This document shows, in pieces, positions 7,341 through 10,798 of a DNA stretch of 10,798 nt. The notes beneath the pieces are model-generated. The model did no database searches. It had not been told where the DNA came from and saw nothing but the letters and a program-made list of their open reading frames with translations. Every line of letters begins with the position of its first letter. Within the stretch, counting starts at the first letter, position 1. The position numbers and the translations under genes were made by a program. Location: assembly GCA_964365025.1 (NCBI GenBank), contig CAYIOJ010000032.1, forward strand, positions 1-10,798, read 5' to 3'. Source of the stretch: UBA10003 sp964365025. Its GTDB lineage: Bacteria; Patescibacteriota; Patescibacteriia; Magasanikbacterales; UBA10003.

Positions 7341-8095
7341 CACTTGTGTTTCCTCCCATTACTGGGAGTATCAGACTATACCATCACCGTAGCAATGATT
7401 GTCGCCAACCATGCTTTAGGTGCGAACCGTATGATAGTGGTTTAATTTCCAAAACAACAGGAACCATCTATCTCACTTTCAAAAAATTTGAAAGTTCAGT
7501 CGTTACGGGAGCAATTTTCCTGGATCATTGTCATAAAATTCTTGCGACGGCCTTGCGACCGCACATTCAAATGTGACAATGAATCCGCTAAATTGGCAAC
7601 TTGTCGTAATTGCGCCGAACTATTAATTGTTCGCCGCAAAATACGCAATGCTTTTCGCGCTTGCGGTTTTTTGACCTTGAGATACGGTAACAAAATTTCC
7701 AAAAAATCAGCTGCCACTTTCTGATCTCTGATTTGCCAGTCAAAAGTGGTGCGATTTTTTCTAATCAATCCGGCGTGGAATTTTCTTTGAAACCATTCCA
7801 AAATTTCACGCCGACTTTGTGTGACTTTCACTGTTACGCGTACTCTAAAACCAAATTTCTTTTCTTGATGTTTTTCAATAGTCGCCATAATAGCGCCATC
7901 AGCATCAAGAAATCCGGCCGCATATGCCTTTTCAGCTTCGGAACATTGCTTTCCCACGGGATTAACCTTCCGCATATGTATCAATTATACCTGGGACCTG
8001 CGTTGTGCGCAAATCCACTACACATATTGAAGGCCTTCACCGTTTTGGGCTCGTTTATTACTTTGGCGTTTCCGCCAAAGAGAGAAGATTTGTTT
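7341..8095 (-). mobile_element. Intron near 23S position 2533, encoding an I-CreI-like endonuclease
   Basis: About 755 bases splitting the 23S segment GGGGCTGGAGA / AGGTCCC. The end carries group I features: a P7-like strand GGTATAGTCT (plus 7373-7382), a P9 hairpin CTCCCAGTAATGGGAG (plus 7353-7368) and a terminal G. The start has a P2-like hairpin TTTGGCGGAAACGCCAAA. The core does not resemble the three related introns, and I could only tentatively find the 5' P7 strand (ACTAT near 7432-7439). The 5' exon appears to end in A instead of the usual U, with a possible GAGAA/TTCTC pairing across the splice site. Boundaries may be off by one or two bases. The endonuclease gene sits upstream of the 3' core. 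Confidence 0.78.
7496..7984 (-). CDS. Intron-encoded LAGLIDADG homing endonuclease, I-CreI-like
   Basis: 162 residues with a single LAGLIDADG motif YAAGFLDADG at 21-30 (metal-binding Asp29), so it should work as a homodimer like I-CreI. The similarity, judged from memory, continues along the chain: VTVKVTQSRREILEWFQRKF matches the VTQKTQRRWFLDKL region, LIRKNRTTFDWQI the strand carrying DNA contacts, and FLEILLPYLKVKKPQARKAL the FLTQLQPFLKLKQKQANLVL helix with the active-site lysine. It would cut an intronless 23S allele and drive intron homing; some relatives also assist splicing. The first codon is TTG at 7984, with AGGT five bases upstream; ATG at 7975 is an alternative that removes three residues. 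The frame is intact, with no sign of decay. Confidence 0.9.
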   Translation of the reverse strand: MIHMRKVNPVGKQCSEAEKAYAAGFLDADGAIMATIEKHQEKKFGFRVRVTVKVTQSRREILEWFQRKFHAGLIRKNRTTFDWQIRDQKVAADFLEILLPYLKVKKPQARKALRILRRTINSSAQLRQVANLADSLSHLNVRSQGRRKNFMTMIQENCSRND

Positions 8096-8099
8096 TCTC

Positions 8100-8140
<41 letters not shown>

Positions 8141-8179
8141 GGGTCGTCGATGTGGACTCTTGGACCCGATCAGCCTGTT

Positions 8180-9057
8180 CATATTTATCACTTATTACTA
8201 AGTGTACTGACTATATCATCATCCTAACTAATCCAGTTAGGAGTACGGCGTCTTGTGGTTTTTGAATAAACCACCCAGTCCTCTAGGGACTAAGTCGATA
8301 CGGGGATGTTCAATGTTTTAGGCAGTTTATACCTCATAGAAGGTATTATTTCCGCCTGGACTAAATTAATTAACTTATTGGTTTCCGCAACGGTAAACTT
8401 CAAATTGAAGCTACCATTCTTTTTGATTTCAATCTTGGGAACAAGATTGAAATTTCTTTTCAACACTTCTGTTAATTCATCTAAATCTTTTTTTGATAAT
8501 TTAGATAAATAAATATATGCTGTTTTATCGCGATGATAGTAATAACCATCATCCATGTACCAAATCGCCAAAGATAATTTTGATTTTAATAATTTATTCA
8601 AATTATCCGGCACAATTTTCTTGTTTTCGCGATAAAATAATTGTCTTAACTTTCCTAATTCCGGCGAAGAATGCGATTGACACCGATAATAATTATAAGT
8701 TGCCTTATAAATCGGATTATAACGAACAATTTTTTTGGGCCGGTCTTGCATTATCCTTTGCAACTGTTGCCATTTCCAGAAGATATAATCTTTCTGTTTG
8801 GCTCCGTGTTCCAGACGCAAGCGCGCATTACGCGTCCCTGTTGCCTGAAGATAACCGTCACCCAAAATTGTTCCAATCACAATTTCGCGTTCTGTTTTAT
8901 TCAACATATATATAGAATATAGTTGATTGAACATCTTCCCTCGGTATTATCCCGACCCCTCGGGACTCCACCGATATAAGCCGTATACTAGTCCCGACAT
9001 ATGTCGGGACACTCCGCTAATTACTTAGCGAATGGGACAACAGCCTTAAAAAGGCCT
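8180..9057 (-). mobile_element. Group I intron after 23S U2449, encoding a LAGLIDADG endonuclease
   Basis: 878 bases inserted between GGGGAT and AACAGGC in the peptidyl-transferase ring, a site known for group I introns in other LSU rRNAs. The 5' exon GGGAU pairs with the guide GUCCC (plus strand 9034-9038) with U.G at the splice site, and the intron ends in G. Hairpins in the 5' part include GCCTTTTTAAGGC, CGCTAATTACTTAGCG and a perfect 20-base palindrome at 8991-9010. The 3' part shows a P8 hairpin (plus 8222-8242), the P7 strand ATATAGTC (plus 8209-8217) and a P9 hairpin CACTTAGTAATAAGTG. The core differs from that of the three related introns, so it is a separate lineage. Confidence 0.9.
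8290..8934 (-). CDS. Intron-encoded LAGLIDADG homing endonuclease (LAGLIDADG_2 type)
   Basis: 214 residues with two motifs: IVIGTILGDG at 18-27 (Asp26) and LAIWYMDDG at 122-130 (Asp128/Asp129). It should therefore act as a monomer with two pseudo-symmetric halves. It also has RLRLEHGAKQKDYIFWKWQ, typical of the LAGLIDADG_2 group, and ends IPSMRYKLPKTLNIPVST. The role is cutting intronless 23S genes at the 2449 region to spread its intron; a maturase role is possible. The ATG at 8934 has GAGGG only three bases upstream. The ATG at 8907, nine codons later and just before LNKTEREI, is an alternative with no Shine-Dalgarno. The gene lies upstream of the 3' core of its intron and is intact. Its closest match in the window is the endonuclease at 9250-9900. 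Confidence 0.92.
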   Translation of the reverse strand: MFNQLYSIYMLNKTEREIVIGTILGDGYLQATGTRNARLRLEHGAKQKDYIFWKWQQLQRIMQDRPKKIVRYNPIYKATYNYYRCQSHSSPELGKLRQLFYRENKKIVPDNLNKLLKSKLSLAIWYMDDGYYYHRDKTAYIYLSKLSKKDLDELTEVLKRNFNLVPKIEIKKNGSFNLKFTVAETNKLINLVQAEIIPSMRYKLPKTLNIPVST

Positions 9058-9246
9058 ATCCCCGGAGTAGCTTTTATCCGTTGAGCTTCGACCATCCTAC
9101 ATTGGATCGTCGGATCACTATGTTCCCCTTTCGGGACTGCGCGACTTGTGGGTCTTGCAGTAAAGCGAGCTTATGCCATTGCACGTCCAACTCCGTTTCC
9201 ATCGGAGCCAAGCTCACCTTTGTAAACGCCTCCGTTACATTTTAGG

Positions 9247-10190
9247 CAATTATGTTACCCAAACCTTTGGTAATTTGTATCGCATGGAAGGAATAATGTA
9301 TCGCTCTATCATTGTCAGAAATTTATCAACCGTCTCGGCTGAAAAATAAATTTGCCGCTGATAGCGATCGGCGCGCAACTGCGTTTTGATTCCGTATTTT
9401 TCCAAAAGCGCTTTCTGCAATACTCGCGAATCGCGGATTGCAAAACCTTGCGTATTCAGAAAAACCGTTCTGTGATGATTTGATTTAATTGAACCATCGT
9501 CCATATACCAGACGGCCAATGCTAATGGCGTCAACCATTTATGGATCAAACGCGGCACGGCTTTTTTCCTTTCCACATAGAATTGTTGAGCGTAAAATCG
9601 CAGAGATCCAACGCTCAATGTATTGAAGTAATATTTGGCGTACACGCCGGAAACAGTCCTTAGTCGCACAAATCTTTCGCGAACTTTGGGCGGGGATAAA
9701 ACCCAATCCCTAAATTCTCTGTAAAGCCAATCAACATATTCTTTCTGTTTGAAAGAATGTTCCACCTTTAATCTAAAGGTCTTTTCATCATTTTGTGTCT
9801 CTAAATGACTATCTCCCAAGAGTGTGCCTATCAAAATCTCCCGCTGACGTTTAGTCAGCTTGAGATTTTTTTTATATTTCTCAATTTCTATTTTATGCAT
9901 AGTTTTGGGAGTCCCAATTTTATTGGGACTTCTGCCTGTCGCCAGGCAGTTCGGACTATATCATTATCCTGCTTCCAGGATATCGGCGTATAGTCTCTGA
10001 GGGGCTCTTAAATAAATCAAGAGCTTCCCTGCTGATTGTCCGCACTTCTCATTTTTACCTTTCATGGTAGAGAAGATACTCGGAGGTTCCAGCATATAGC
10101 CGAATTTGCGTTGCGCATTTCTGCGCAACCGCCCCTGAAGATGCGGCCCCAACACTAAAGTTGGAGTGTAACGGAATCGCACCTTCGTTA
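9247..10190 (-). mobile_element. Group I intron after 23S U2262, encoding a LAGLIDADG endonuclease
   Basis: 944 bases inserted between GCGGATGCCT and CCTAAAATG in the P-loop domain. The core lies in the 5' third: gttccagcatatagc at 10086-10100, cctgctgattgtccgc at 10028-10043, gcgtatagtctctgagg at 9986-10002 and agttcggactatatc at 9948-9962 (plus strand). The last two are identical to those in the 1931 and 2604 introns. P9-type hairpins CTGCCTGGCGACAGGCAG and AGTCCCAATAAAATTGGGACT follow, and the endonuclease gene then fills the rest of the intron. The terminal base is G. I did not find a clean guide pairing with U.G for this site; a UGCCUU/AAGGUG hairpin spans the 5' splice site, so the 5' boundary may be a base or two off. 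Confidence 0.9.
9250..9900 (-). CDS. Intron-encoded LAGLIDADG homing endonuclease (LAGLIDADG_2 type)
   Basis: 216 residues with two motifs, ILIGTLLGDS at 22-31 (Asp30) and LAVWYMDDG at 128-136 (Asp134/Asp135). Between them are FRLKVEHSFKQKEYVDWLY and a YFNTLSVGSLRFYAQQFY segment, and the C-terminus is IPSMRYKLPKVWVT. It is clearly a paralogue-level relative of the endonuclease in the 2449 intron, sharing RLK/RLRLEH, QKEY/QKDY, YMDDG and IPSMRYKLPK. It should act as a monomeric nuclease against intronless 23S at the 2262 region. The gene starts after the P9 hairpins, downstream of the whole catalytic core. Its TAA stop ends three bases before the exon, so the coding sequence runs up to the 3' splice site. 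No convincing Shine-Dalgarno precedes the ATG at 9900. Confidence 0.93.
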   Translation of the reverse strand: MHKIEIEKYKKNLKLTKRQREILIGTLLGDSHLETQNDEKTFRLKVEHSFKQKEYVDWLYREFRDWVLSPPKVRERFVRLRTVSGVYAKYYFNTLSVGSLRFYAQQFYVERKKAVPRLIHKWLTPLALAVWYMDDGSIKSNHHRTVFLNTQGFAIRDSRVLQKALLEKYGIKTQLRADRYQRQIYFSAETVDKFLTMIERYIIPSMRYKLPKVWVT

Positions 10191-10505
10191 AGGCATCCGC
10201 CCCAGATAAACTGCCCACCAGATACTGTCTCCCCGTCCGGATAACGGACAGAGATTAGAATTAAGAAAACATCAGGGTGGTGTCTCATCGTCGCTCCGAT
10301 TGCTCGGAGCTCCCACCTACGCTGAACAGATAAATCCTTAACCCAATATCAAGCTACAGTAAAGCTTCACGGGGTCTTTTCGTCTAGCCGCGGGTAAGAG
10401 GCATCTTCACCTCTCTTGCAATTTCGCCGAGTCCCTCGTTGAGAGAGTTTTCAAGTCGTTATGCCATTCGTGCGCGTCGTAACTCACACGACAAGGTATT
10501 TCGCT

Positions 10506-10784
10506 CTTTTTGTTACATCTTTTAGACGATGCAATCATTTCTGTTGCATTCTGCATATCGCTATGCAGTTCGGACTATATCTTCATCATTTTATTATGAT
10601 GTCCAGCGTATAGTCTCTGAGGATTTTAAAGATTTCGATCTCTAAACTTTCCTGCTGATTGTCTGCACTTGAAGCATTGTCACTAAAAATAATTTAGTAG
10701 CTCAAGATTCAACAGATGTTCCAGCATATAGCTAGATTTTACTAAGGCAGCAAATCCACTTTTTTAGTGGTAAATACCATTGTA
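10506..10784 (-). mobile_element. Group I intron after 23S U1931, no ORF
   Basis: 279 bases inserted between CCTAAGGT and AGCGAAAT just after helix 69. From memory, introns at this position are known in other bacterial and organellar 23S genes. The 5' exon CUAAGGU pairs with the guide GCCUUAG (plus strand 10742-10748) with U.G at the splice site, and the intron ends in G. Core elements on the plus strand: gttccagcatatagc at 10718-10732, cctgctgattgtctgc at 10651-10666, gcgtatagtctctgagg at 10606-10622 and agttcggactatatc at 10567-10581. Its P7-P8 stretch is almost identical to that of the 2604 intron. It is compact and lacks any coding sequence, so mobility would depend on an endonuclease supplied elsewhere or on reverse splicing. 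Confidence 0.94.
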
Positions 10785-10798
10785 ACCTTAGGACGATT

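Noticed and set aside
7128..7343. 71-residue minus-strand ORF crossing the 2604 intron boundary
   Set aside because: It spans rRNA exon and intron, has no LAGLIDADG or other motif, and lacks a plausible start context.
8991..9010. Perfect 20-base palindrome as an operator or transposon end
   Set aside because: It lies inside the 5' domain of the 2449 group I intron among other hairpins, so it is best explained as an intron helix.
9964..10288. ORFs of 77 and 84 residues on the minus strand around the 2262 intron 5' part
   Set aside because: They cover conserved 23S exon and the group I catalytic core, so they are chance reading frames in structured RNA.

Overview
The window reads as a piece of a bacterial chromosome from a Candidate Phyla Radiation (Patescibacteria, possibly Parcubacteria-like) organism. 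This is inferred from the 23S rRNA gene full of group I introns with LAGLIDADG endonucleases, the compact operons with overlapping genes, a hypothetical protein of a type I associate with CPR genomes, and the use of the standard bacterial code. No marker here fixes the species.

Right part (about 6605 to the window edge, minus strand): the 3' half of a 23S rRNA gene, running off the right edge. Its exons follow E. coli 23S from about position 1918 to the 3' end. Five introns interrupt them, after E. coli positions U1931, U2262, U2449, about 2533 and U2604, all in or next to the peptidyl-transferase core. Three introns (2262, 2449, 2533) carry LAGLIDADG homing endonucleases: two of the LAGLIDADG_2 type and one resembling I-CreI. 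The other two (1931, 2604) have no ORF. Introns 1931, 2262 and 2604 share almost identical core elements, so they look like copies of one intron at three sites of the same gene. A 5S rRNA gene follows (6418-6539).

Middle (3289-6388, minus strand): directly after the 5S gene, with no visible terminator, comes a tight gene train. It encodes a HAD-family hydrolase, a stand-alone GlmU-type sugar-1-phosphate nucleotidyltransferase, and the alpha and beta subunits of a 2-oxoacid:ferredoxin oxidoreductase.

Interruption (2420-3288): between the beta and gamma subunits sits one plus-strand gene with its own consensus promoter and its own rho-independent terminator. It is visibly more GC-rich than its flanks and looks like an inserted self-contained unit. 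Its promoter shares the -35 area with a weaker, divergently oriented candidate promoter for the gamma gene.

Left part (102-2419, minus strand): the oxidoreductase gamma subunit overlaps glmS, glucosamine-6-phosphate synthase. Just past glmS lie a consensus leftward promoter for a gene outside the window and, at the edge, a palindromic repeat-like hairpin.

Together the protein genes suggest amino-sugar nucleotide synthesis for the cell envelope (GlmS plus the GlmU-type uridylyltransferase) and anaerobic 2-oxoacid oxidation with ferredoxin. The first genes may be fed by transcription from the rRNA operon.
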